Below, in pieces: positions 38,459 through 49,225 of a stretch of DNA of 64,000 nt. Below the pieces are notes generated by a model. It was not told where the DNA came from and searched no databases. It was given only the letters and a program-made list of their open reading frames with translations. The stretch comes from Lichenostomus cassidix. Its lineage: Eukaryota > Chordata > Aves > Passeriformes > Meliphagidae. Both the position numbers and the translations under genes were made by a program. Location: the NCBI GenBank assembly GCA_008360975.2, contig CM039179.1, positions 47,188,359-47,252,358 on the forward strand. Reading direction: 5' to 3'. Position 1 is the stretch's first letter, and the number at the start of each line of letters is the position of its first letter.

Positions 38459-38615
38459 CCCTCCTTGGAGCACCGACAATCTGGACTGCATCTCCTGTTT
38501 GCTTCGCCGACCTGCTGACAGCACCTGCGCTCCCTCGGGGCCCCGCCCTCTCCCGCAGTCTCTCCCTTCCCCGAACTCCGGGGTGGTTTGGGCACCCACG
38601 GACGGGACTCCCGCA

Positions 38616-40389
38616 GATAATAGCACTTTTGAGTAAATTAGGCCTTTAAAGACATGCTCAAGGTTATTTTAAATGTCCCCTCATTTTGCATATAAAATAA
38701 CTTGTGAGACTGAGGCTGGCGTTACAACTATTATTATTGTACTGTGGCCTTCCAATATTGCAATATTGTATCCATACAAACTAAAGATGGAAGCCCACGT
38801 TTGAATACTTTGAGAGGTCAACTATAAAAATTCAAAAATGCATTCAAACAATGTCTAGATTTGCATGGCAATAGAGATATTAATAATTTTTTACTTGGCT
38901 CTAATGCCAGGAGAATGAGTGAGTTAGAGAAATGAGGCATTCAGCCTCTGTGGTGACTATATTTAGACCTACCGTTTCTGCTCCACATGTGAAACAAGAA
39001 TCTAGTAGAATTTTTCACTGAACCCATTGTATGTTCTGATAATTATTTTGTCTCCAGACTGCTCATTTTGAATGCAGTTAGAAGTCCCTACACACTTGGT
39101 CAAATATAAAATTGTTATCAGAACTTGACCGTGAAATATCATAGGAAATATTAATTGCAGACTTCTTTGTAATCATGATGGTCTTGAAGCAACTGAAGCC
39201 ATAAATAAACCCTACATCTTACAAATACCTTACCTTTTCCTGCTTATTTTCCATAGTAACAGATTGTTGCTGTTTCTCCATCATGTGATTTGGTTAATTT
39301 TTTACGTGTTTTTATCCTGGTTTCCAGGTAAATGCTTGCCAAACCTAAATTCCTGCAAAGTAGCTGGGCCACCTGCATCCAAATAGCAAAACTCCTAAAG
39401 GTGATGATTGAGGGGTGTGGGAGGACTGCTATCTGTCTCCACCTCCATCCTTAGTTTGGCATGCCTGCTTAAATTCTGTTGCAAAGGGGATTATTCAGAT
39501 TTTAAAATCAAACATATGCTTAAGTACTTTGGCAAATCACAGTATCATCCATGGAACTCACTCCATATATTAACAGCAGACCTGAAAATATCCAGCTGGA
39601 CAGTTTTTTAATGTTTTAGTGCGTGAAAAAATATTGTTTCTGTCTGACCTTTTTTTCAATTTGAGTTTGCCGGCAAAAATTTTATAGTTCCTCAACTTGA
39701 TGGAAATGCTAAGGATGAGATAAAAATCAACCTCTTTTCCAGCTGCTGGAAAGAGTTAGGTGTTTTGGATTTATCAGTCAAGTGTCAGTGTGAAGTGTAC
39801 AATAAAAATAATCAATATGTGTCTCCAACTGTCTCTTCTTAGCCATCTCTAGCACCTGTGCTGCAACTTCAGAGTTCATTGATTGAGGTCAGATCACTGG
39901 CATATTTTTCTGTGGACAAATACAAATATAGTTTTTCTTTTTAACCCCTAAATCCTAACAGCATGGACAGATAAAAATACAGCCACAGCAGTCTCCTAAT
40001 GGCTTAGAGATTTTGTTCTGCAATAGACAATATCTTTAATTTCATTCATTCAATATTATTCAGCCTTTTGAAACATTGAGAGAAAATTTGTTGGAACAAG
40101 TGTTTTGTATTTGTGAAATTTTTTTCCTAATGGAAGTCTATGCACAAATTGGAAAGGGTTTTCATCAACAATTGAGAAGATAAACATCTGAAACAACATA
40201 TTTGTCAGCAGGCTGACTTTTATTTTATTTTTGCAAAGACTGGAACATAACCTTTAGAGTACAATACAAAACACAGTCTAGAAACACAAAGAGAAAGGAA
40301 AAGGAAATCCATGTCCAACTAGCAGATATCCCTTCTTCCATCCACCAATCCATAACTTTTAAAAGACCACAGAAAACTCACTTGTGAAG
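38616..40389. other. Noncoding stretch
   Basis: AT-rich flank after the LTR duplication. No gene or repeat family is recognised. Confidence 0.55.
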
Positions 40390-40695
40390 GGAAGAGGAGG
40401 GAAAGGCACTGATCTCCTCTCTTGTTACCAGTGGCAGAACCAGAGGGAATGGCCTGAAGTTGTGTCAGGGAAGGCTTAGGGTTTTAGTTTGGATATTAGA
40501 AACAAGGTTCTTCACCCACAGGGCTGTTGAGCGCTTGAATGAGCTCCACAAGGAGGTGCCACAGCATGAAGCTTGTCTGAGTTAAAGAAGTTCTTGGACA
40601 ATATCCTCAGGCACATGGGGGTGGTCCTGTGCAGGACCTGGACTCAAAGATTCTTGTCGGTCTCTTCCAGTGCGGAAAATTCTGTGATTCTGTGA
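40390..40695 (+). mobile_element. CR1 LINE 3' end, different subfamily from the one at 36 kb
   Basis: About 300 bp of CR1 3' sequence: GAGGGAATGGCCTGAAGTTG, TTCTTCACCC, then a block with TTGGACAATATCCTCAGGCA and GTCCTGTGCAGG, ending ATTCTGTGATTCTGTGA at 40679-40695. The sequence around the penultimate block differs from the 36 kb copy and matches the CR1 group whose 3' UTR carries the GTCCTGTGCAGG-type block. It is 5'-truncated with no intact frame. Confidence 0.88.
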
Positions 40696-41189
40696 CACTT
40701 TACCCGCAGTTCATGGACTTGTGATTCTGCTTACGCATCCAATATTTTTTTCTCTCTCCCCTCCTCTTCTCTCCCCTCTCCAGCACTCCCCTCCCCAAGC
40801 TCCAAATTAGTTGTTCAGGCACAAAGTTCCATAGAAACCCACATACTGGTCATTGGTAGCTTTCTAGAGGGATGTTGCAGCTAGAAAAGTTAGAGAGGCT
40901 GGAATGCCAGTCTGTGGCATAGAGTACAAAGGTGATGATGAGTATTTGTGGTTGTTACCTGCTACTAGTGACTTAATGTTGCTTTTCTGACTTCTCTGTT
41001 TCTGTTGTGTATCTGTGAAGAAATTTCACTCAACTCACAGCTAAGGTTGCATGTACTTTTGGTATAACATTTTTTGGTGTCATCAGAAATGCCAGAAATT
41101 ATCAAAACTGCATAGGAGTAGATCTCCCTGTCTTTCCACAGCTATTTATATCCAGAGATCAAGTTAGCCCCTTTCAATTTGGTAGACTG
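40696..41189. other. Noncoding stretch before the CpG island
   Basis: A C/T-rich patch (about 40748-40800) is followed by AT-rich DNA. Nothing else is recognised. Confidence 0.5.
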
Positions 41190-41535
41190 CCTTTCCGAGC
41201 TCGAGTTTTAGACTTTGTATCGAGCACTGTGCGAAAATACATCTTGCAGCCAAATCTTCAAATAAGCTGAAGTCATAAAGAAAATATCAGACATAGCAGT
41301 TGGGAGGCACAGGAGCACTACACATAAAATGAATGCGCGGTGCCCCGGGCGGGGGGGAGCGGCGGTAGGGTGTTCTCAGCGGAGGGCTCACGCCGCTGAA
41401 ACCTGCTTCCTTTGGCCCCACGCCAGGGCCCCGGTTTGGCCAAACTCGGAGCGCGATGTAAGGCCTGTCTGTTCAGCCGGGCCGCTGAAATGCCGTTGGA
41501 TTATTCTTAGCAATAGGATACGGTTCGGGCAGTTG
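41190..41535. promoter_or_regulatory. Small isolated CpG-rich island, possible promoter
   Basis: About 19 CpG dinucleotides fall within 41333-41530, plus a few more at 41195-41235, whereas neighbouring kilobases have almost none. GC content is high in 41330-41500 and drops abruptly on both sides. An open 80-codon frame starts at 41329 but shows no motif and runs into T-rich DNA. CpG retention in AT-rich avian DNA suggests an unmethylated promoter or enhancer, or recent GC-rich insertion. No TATA box, strong splice donor or repeat signature assigns a strand. It does not resemble the LTRs elsewhere in this window. Confidence 0.4.
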
Positions 41536-43304
41536 TGGGGGTTTTTTTATTTTTTATTTTGTTGTTTGTAAGATCCTTGATTATAAAGAGTTCTGTCTTC
41601 TTCTGATGTTTAGGATTGTCATTCAGAAAGTGCAGGGCAGATGCATGATAATGAGAGGCCAATATTAATTAATTAGATTTGCTTCCTTTTCAATCAGGCA
41701 CTGCATACTTGAATGAGAGTAGAATAAAATCATGCTCTAAATCATAGATTAAGGATGACTATTTCCTTCTTAGTAGAGAGCACAATTTTTAATCAACTGT
41801 CCTTGATTTCAAATACAGACCATCCTCTTAGACATGTCACCTTGCATTTAGCAAACTAATTGCACATTTTCCAATTTGAAGTTATCTGAGTTCTTGCCAA
41901 TTTGTGCTGGGATTACTTCCTGAGCTATAGACAGTTCAGGAGGTTTTTGTTGTTGTTGTTGTTTTAAAACCTGCTGTGCTGGAGGGAAATGAAGTCTTGA
42001 CTTTGATGTTCTTAGTGACTTTACAGCTGTAGAGCTGGACCATCTGTGCCTCCTCAGGCTTCCTCAGGGAAGAGCAGTGGGATACAGCTAGAAGCCTTTG
42101 GGAGTGAGATATCTCTGGGTGAAGAGTGTGGCTGAGGAATCTCACAGCCGTCAGATCCTGGCTGCCAAGGCATTGCCCGTAAGGGGTACTGGAATTAGCT
42201 CAAATTGTCCTGGGCTAATTTATAGCTTGCTTTGTTGCCTTGATCACAAGGGCAACTAGATGGTTAAAAGCAGAATTTCCCCAATTTTGCTCTCAGGGTA
42301 AGATACTCAGCCTCTTTTGAACTTAATGGCCATATGAGAAGGTGTCTCCTCTGTTTTGTGAATTGTCTCTGCTACTGAAAAGAGCAACTAATGAAGCCTG
42401 GTTTCCTAGTGTTTTATGTCTCCTGTTCCACACACTGGAGTATCCCTATTTGCCTTGCAAATACTCCACTTTCTGACCTGCTGGAAAGGAAGGGGCATCG
42501 TTTGTTATAGCTGAGTCACGTATGTGTTGGTTGTCTGATTATTGATGCAAGTGCTTCTCAGTCAGATAGTAGCTGCATCTTTCCAAACAGTTGGTTATTG
42601 CTGATTAAACTCATAGGAATTATATCAAAAACTGGCCAAGAAGTTTTTACAGTTTTAGGGGGGTTGACAATAAACAGAAATGGAAGGCTATTCAGACAAT
42701 GTAATAATGCACACCTTGCTTTTTTGGGAAACAAGCAGGGAAATAGTTCTAAAACTAGACACTCACATAGTCTGGCCAAAAATTTTTGAAGAATGCTTTT
42801 AAAGGATAAAAGGTACTTCAACTAAAAAAAAACAAAAAAAAAACCAAAACCAGGGTACTCATCGTTCTGTCTTCTGCCAAATACAACAAAAGTATAAAAC
42901 TTTAATCAAGTCTTTTTTCTTTATACATTATATACTCATTATTTATACATGGAAATATAAATTCTAAATCACACTTTGTGTAAATCTATCTTTGTGTAAA
43001 TCATTGATAGCATTCAAAATTGAGGTTGGGTTTTTTTCTTAATTCAAGGATTCAACTATTTGCAAGCACAAGCTTATGTTATCCAAAATTATAGTGCTTT
43101 CTCTTTAGAAAACAACTTTTTAAAATTTAAAAATAAACCTAATTCATAAAGTGATTGATTTAAAATGGATATGTTAAGAAATATGCTATTATATTTAATG
43201 TTTATGGATTTTTCCTAATAAATTACCTTAGTAACACCCTACAGCTTGATTTGGTGCTCACCAAAGAGACACAGTGGCCCTTTTAAATTAAAAGAGCAAA
43301 ACTT
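41536..43304. other. Noncoding stretch
   Basis: It holds a (TTG)5 run at 41946-41963, an A-rich patch near 42822-42850 and a 13-bp direct repeat (42974-42986 and 42990-43002). No gene or transposon is recognised. Confidence 0.55.
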
Positions 43305-43372
43305 CGTAAGGCCAGAAGGGATCATTAGGGTGATTTATGTTTCACAACTTTGTAACACAGAGTATGGAATTT
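43305..43372 (-). mobile_element. Ancient CR1-type LINE scrap
   Basis: The plus-strand text AAGGCCAGAAGGGATCATTA, followed by GTAACACAGAGTATGGAA, resembles the reverse complement of the 3' end of old amniote CR1 elements. It is only about 70 bp and strongly diverged. Confidence 0.4.
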
Positions 43373-46300
43373 TAACAAGTACTTTTGTCATGAAGTCCAT
43401 GACTATAGTCTGAAAGTGTACCTTTTAGACCTAAACTTGATTCAAGTACTCTAACTGTCACAGGATCCAGAACTTCCTAGAAAGGGTATAGCAGAGGTTA
43501 TTTGCTTCAGCTTCTATTTTGCAACCATGACAAATCTTTTTCTGGTGAGATATGTACAGACTCTACTTTTTAAATTACCCACTTCACTTCACCAGATGTT
43601 TTCAAAGCAGCTGGCCAAGAAAAGATGAGGATAATGACGGTTTTGCAAGAAGGAGTGGGAAATGACATAAAGTGAAGAGCAGGAAAATGGGAGAGACTGT
43701 CAAAGATAGTATAGGTTAAGAGACATGAAGATAAAGGAATCTACATCAAGAAGGAGGAATATGACCATTTCAGTTACTTTCCACTGTTCTGGGGAAGAAC
43801 AGCAGTTGTAAATCCAATTCAGCAAGCCAATTCTTTTCACAGGGTTTGCACTAGTGATAAGTAAACACTTGAAGAAGCCCACAACATCTGAACAACTACA
43901 TCACCCAGGCAACACCAGAAGTGGGTGAGGCAAATAAGAAATGAGCTATTGTTAAAGAATCAGCCTAGTTTAATCTGGAACAACAAACTCTGGAATGCAC
44001 AAATCATACTTTTTTTCCCATTATATAATTTTTGAGGGGGAATTAACATAATTTTAAAATTATTCACCTCCATAGATCAAAATGTCTGGATTTCTTGAAA
44101 ATTTCATGCTAATTGTCATGATTTCTATCTTTAATACCCCTACTTTCAGGGTCACCTGGCCACAATTTTATCAATGGATGGTTCCTCAGATCAAAAATTG
44201 CACTTTTTAAAGTTAAAATGATCCAGGCAAGTATGTTAATTGAAAGTTTTAACCATGACAATGTTTGTGTCCAGTCCACTCCTAAGACTAATAGGGTAAA
44301 TAGAATATTACTGGTTTGGGGTTTTTTTTTGGCCTTAAAATGCTGCTATAAACTCTCAGGTTCCATTCCATTTTAACCTTACTTCTGATAAAGAAATAGA
44401 AACATGAGAGACTGGAGAGGTGAAAGCCAGAGAAAATGAGCTATGTACTAGTTGAGTGCAAAATATATATTTTTTAATGCCAAATATTGATATTCTAGGA
44501 TAAATCCAAGTTGAAGTAACATAATCAAAGCATTGAAATGAAATGAAACATTGCTATTGATTTACCAACCCTATACCCCTTTACAAACAATTCAGATTTT
44601 CTTCTCGGTCTGGATCTATTTCTATTATAGCTCTGAAGCACTGAGCTCCCTCTTGTGACTAGCACCTGAACACTATTCTGATTTTGGGGCTACATATCCT
44701 GCAAACTCTTGAGAGAAGCAGGACTGTTTCAGATACTGGATTCCATCAGATCAACTCTACTTGCATCTAATAATGTTCTTTAAAAATGGCAACAGTGGCT
44801 ATCTGGAAAGAATACAGACTTAGTCTTCTCTGGTTTTGGTAGCTCACCTTTTGCATAGCTGCTCTTTCATAGACAAAGAAACTGTGTCTCCTCAAAAGTC
44901 TCCATTTCTAATGCTGAATCTGTGTCTTCATGAAAATTATTTGATCACTCCTTAGTGACTGATGATGCAAGAAACACAATATAGTGACCAGTAATCAAAT
45001 GAAGCCTAAATATAAATTTACCAGCCATAGATATGGGAAATACAATCCATCATGTCTGACAGCAATTTCCTTCCAGAGTTGTAAGGTTGTACTTCTTTAT
45101 TTACACTTGGTGATGAAGGTATAATTATAATGGTTCATTAGCATAGGCACAGTCATTGCTGTATTATCTGTGTTCCCTTTGTACAGCTTATTCCAAGGTG
45201 GTATTAAGGAATAACCTTCACAGCTGCATAACTATGAATACAGTATTTTCAATAACTATGAACTTTCATTTTATACAGACATATTGATAGAAATATTTTG
45301 TATAGAAATGACCCTCAGTAGAAGACTGAATATAGAGAAAAGTCTGAAATGTACAGAACAAGAGGAACCCAGATCAATATGCCCTTCTTTAGCTTTCTGA
45401 CCTGGAACATGAATTCTTTGAGACTATTTCTTGATAGAAGAGAAAGAATAAGTAACACACCCCCTTCATATATAACCTCTAAATTATGTAGTCATAGCTG
45501 GTAAAAAAACCAAAACTGTGAATAATCCAATCCATTGGTTTGCAATAGCTTCCACTTTCTTGCACATAAAAGAGAGCTATAAAGGGTTACAATTCTAATA
45601 TTTTTAGGTAAAAAGAGAAAAAAAATGAACAATTAAAAGGTATGTTACTTAATAGAGTTATTTGTAAGAACATTCATTTTCACCTCTTCTCATATTAGCT
45701 AGTACCAAAACCTTCAGACTGCCATTTTCAACATACTCAGTTATGAGATTCCCATAATCTGACAGTGTAAAAATAGGATTATGCTTACAATTGCTACCAT
45801 TGCAAAGGGCCCCAAATTTATCACTGGAGATAAACCTCCTGTATTCTCAGACTATTGCAAAACCAATTTTATTACAACTAATGCACAGGTAGGCACACGT
45901 CTCTGTGACAAAGAAAATGTCTTTGCTAATCTTGTTATACACAGATGCAGTAATATATTTTTCCAGGCAATGGAAACTATAGACTAATAGAACTCTATAG
46001 TCCTTACTCATACTAGTCTACTGCTGAAGTGGACTGGAGCTTTGAACAGTGTAGAGTTACAGCTTAATGAATGCTAGTTCTTCTGTATAGGAGAAATTCA
46101 TATGCTTTCATACTCTCTCAGCTTCATTTCCTTCCAAGGCTCATTAATTTTTGAAAGGGCCAGCTTTCTTACCCTTGCCTCCTAGTAGGTGGTGTTGTGC
46201 TAGCAGAAGTATAAGGATATTTATAATTTTAGCTGGAAGAAGAGTATGATAAAGCTTAGTTGCACAGCCAAAGAGGTTTGACTAAGCATTCACATTAACT

Positions 46301-47905
46301 CTAAGGAAAAGCTTCAATAGATTTCATGGTGGTCATTGGGTTGCCTGATTTAGCCATATAACATTTCTTTTATTGGCCAGAAAGCAGCGTGATTGTTATT
46401 TCTAGGACCCTAGCAATTTGTCTGGATTCAGATGCTGTGTCTGTAAAAATCCAATCATTCAGTGAAGAGAGAAGTGGTCTATTTCAGAATTCTAGGTTTA
46501 TCCCACTGCAACTTAGGGACTCTTTCAGCAAAGTGGAGCATGTAATAAATAATGCATTCATTCTGGGGTGTTCAAATTATTGAATGTGGAGAGGTTGAAT
46601 GCTGCTGCTAAAGCAGTCGAAGGAGACAAGTAGAAACATTCGCTAACAGTCATGAATAGCCCAAAAGTCCAGGTCCACAAACATAATCTTAAATATCATT
46701 TAATCACATTTCTCTTAATTTCCTCATAGCAATGTTCTCAGTCTTCAGACTTGCTATTGTTGATACTCCCTTCAAGTCAGTAAAAAGTCTTTCCCCTTCC
46801 ATTCAATCACTGTCGTCTTTTGAGGATTTCTTGAGTAGTTCTATGATCTGCTGTCTAAATGGCATGTTATATTACTTTATCTTTACAAATTAAGATAGAG
46901 ATCTCATGATGTGGTATATTTCCACCACTTGCTTTCTTTGATTTTTCTGTTCATTCTTTACCTTCTTAAGGAGACCAAACAAAACTTCAGAGAAAAAAGG
47001 AGAATGCAATCATCTGACTGATGAATGGAAGGTCCTTTGAAACCTGCCAAAATCCTGGAAGAACCTTTTTCTTTCCTTTTCCATCCTACTCGCTGATATT
47101 ACCCTGCCACATAGATATCTGAGAAATATTTCACAGGCTCTTTGATTCAGTGTACTTTGTCAAAAGCCAGGACTCGGCAAATGCAACTGGTATTACTGAT
47201 CACAAGGTCCTCATTAAATAGACTAGCATACTAAGCTGAGTTTTGCTTGAACAAAATTAGGGAAGGACTGCAGCATTAGCAAGTTTTTCTGTGCTCCTTT
47301 GTGAGAATGGTGTTGTGAGTGCTTCAGTGTGACACAATACATGGTCAACAATAATCCGTGGGTTGAATAGGTGAAGCAACCCAAATTTTGCTCCCTGCAG
47401 AGAATGTCAGAAAACTTTTCCTGAATATACTTAAACAAATAAAGAAATTTATCAGAGGTTATTACTCCTTGAAAGATGCCTACCAGCTTGTGTAAAGTCT
47501 AAAGCAAGGTTGATTCAAATAAGAATTACCCATGGATTTAATAAAAAGCAAAATGTTTCTCACTTTGTTTAGAAAAGTTTGTCTTAGGCTGTCTCAGATG
47601 GCAGTCTGAGAATATCTTCCAGTTTAGTGGATAGAGACCCCACTGGGGAGCTATGGAGGAAGAAGTGAGCTCCAGACTGAACAGAAGATCAGAATCTGAA
47701 TACTTCAAAGGGCATATGAATGCCCACTGTTAGCAGAAGGCAAATAACAACACCAGTGTTTTTCCTCAGAGAGTGTTACCTGGCTGAGGCACCAAAATCT
47801 ACAGCTGTGTCATCCAGGCACACAGTTCCCTGTTTCACCTAAGCAGTTTCTTCTCAGACAGACCACCCCTTTTTGACAGGGTTACAGATGTAGGAGCTCA
47901 CAGGC

Positions 47906-47923
47906 TTTTTTTTTTTTTTTTTT
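47906..47923 (+). repeat. T18 homopolymer
   Basis: Eighteen consecutive T. No poly(A)-tailed retrocopy was recognised on the minus strand beside it. Confidence 0.9.
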
Positions 47924-48893
47924 CTTTCTGGGCCCGTAGTCATGCTGTCTGTTTTTGAGGAGCATTCCAGAGCCAGAAAGGTCCTCCTCCCCAGGCTTGA
48001 CCTGCTTAGCTGGGCAGCAGAAAAACAGGTTCAGTTGTCCCAGCATTGAGGAAGGCATGGTGCTCAGGTCTCTTGCTCCCAAACACCCTTACTGCCAGGT
48101 TATTACACAGAGAGTGGGCAGCACCACTTACAGTGCCTCCTCTGCTTGTGTTTTAGAAGGAGACACTAATCTTTACTTTCCTTTTTCAAAGACTTGAGGC
48201 AGGCAGCTGGACGCAAGAAAGGACCTGGGTTTGGTTGGATACAGGCAGCTGTTGGATACCATGGCAAAGACATCTTAGCTGTGGAAAGGGCTAAGATAAC
48301 TTGAAGTCAGTGAGTTTAGTTCTTCCTGCAAATGCTATTTTGAAGCACCTATCCCTTAACTCCAGACTGGTTAGGGAGTCTAACTGAATAATTTTATTTT
48401 CAGCAGCTGGGACGAGATTCAGAGAGGTTTTAAACCTCATTCTCTAATAACACTGATACTGAGATAAGTGCTTAAATACCTCTCTTTATTGAATGCACCC
48501 CTTAACCTCAAGGGATGTAGGAACAAAAATTCCTCTGGACCTTTTTTTTTAATACCTTTCCCTTTCCTGTCTGAATATGATCCATTATACTAAAGGGGGA
48601 CTGGCTTTTCAAAATATCATCCATAAAATGCTCATTATTGTGGAAAATTTTGCGCAGCCATTGGAGAGAGTTTTCAGTCGTGCAAGCCAAGGCAAACCGA
48701 ATGTGGCAGGGTTCACTCGGAGCACTACCCCTGAGTATATTTTTCAGTAAGTAGGTAAATTAGCCGCGCACGCATGCACGGCACAACTTCCTTCCGAACA
48801 TTCAGCTGTCATTAAAACCACTGCTGCTATTTAAAAACGTCTAAGCTCGTACGATGGGCAGCTTTCAAGGACTCATAACTCAACCAAATCAAA

Positions 48894-48914
48894 ACCAGTT
48901 TTCACAAAACTGGT
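48894..48914. repeat. Hairpin: 9-bp perfect inverted repeat, 3-nt loop
   Basis: ACCAGTTTT and AAAACTGGT are exact reverse complements separated by CAC. No transposon terminus is evident. Confidence 0.9.
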
Positions 48915-49202
48915 CCAAGGCTTCTTGATGGAAATGGTTTCCTTACTGAATGCCATTGTTTCCAGTTGTTCCATCCTGCTAGGTGTCTACAAGAGAAAGT
49001 CACAAGAATTTGTATTTGTGTAAGAACTTTCACTCTCTCATTCAAAAATATAGCACTGAGGATAAGCTTAGCGGGAGTAAGAAGGATTAGGCATTTATGT
49101 GGATAATGAGAACATCCATGATTACATCAGTGGGGTGAATAGGATGAAAACACTGTGGCGACCAGCCCTCTCCTGGAATCTTTTAACATTTGTTTAAAAA
49201 TT

Positions 49203-49225
49203 TTATAGGAGAAAAACTCCTATAA
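49203..49225. repeat. Hairpin: 9-bp perfect inverted repeat, 5-nt loop
   Basis: TTATAGGAG and CTCCTATAA are separated by five A. It lies 289 bp from the previous hairpin. Confidence 0.9.

Larger units (their letters stand above)
38039..38615 (+). mobile_element. Solo LTR of an endogenous retrovirus, family B, 577 bp
   Basis: Both ends are fixed by a perfect 6-bp target-site duplication, gataat (38033-38038 and 38616-38621). The element starts TGCTGCAGTG and ends CTCCCGCA, giving TG...CA termini. A TATA box (TATAAAA, 38371-38377) sits about 80 bp before a poly(A) signal (AATAAA, 38453-38458), so R is short. U5 is GC- and CpG-rich up to the 3' end, in sharp contrast to the AT-rich flanks. The hexamer duplication fits an ERVK or ERV1-type integrase. 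No gag, pol or env and no second LTR are present. The promoter and poly(A) signals look intact, so it could act as an alternative promoter or terminator for nearby transcription. Confidence 0.92.
43373..49202. other. Long noncoding stretch
   Basis: No gene is supported. It includes a T18 run (47906-47923), a 16-bp alternating CG/CA-rich segment (48765-48780) and a 9-bp-stem hairpin (48894-48914). Frames at 45781-45987 and 46389-46583 have no motif or splice support. Confidence 0.5.
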
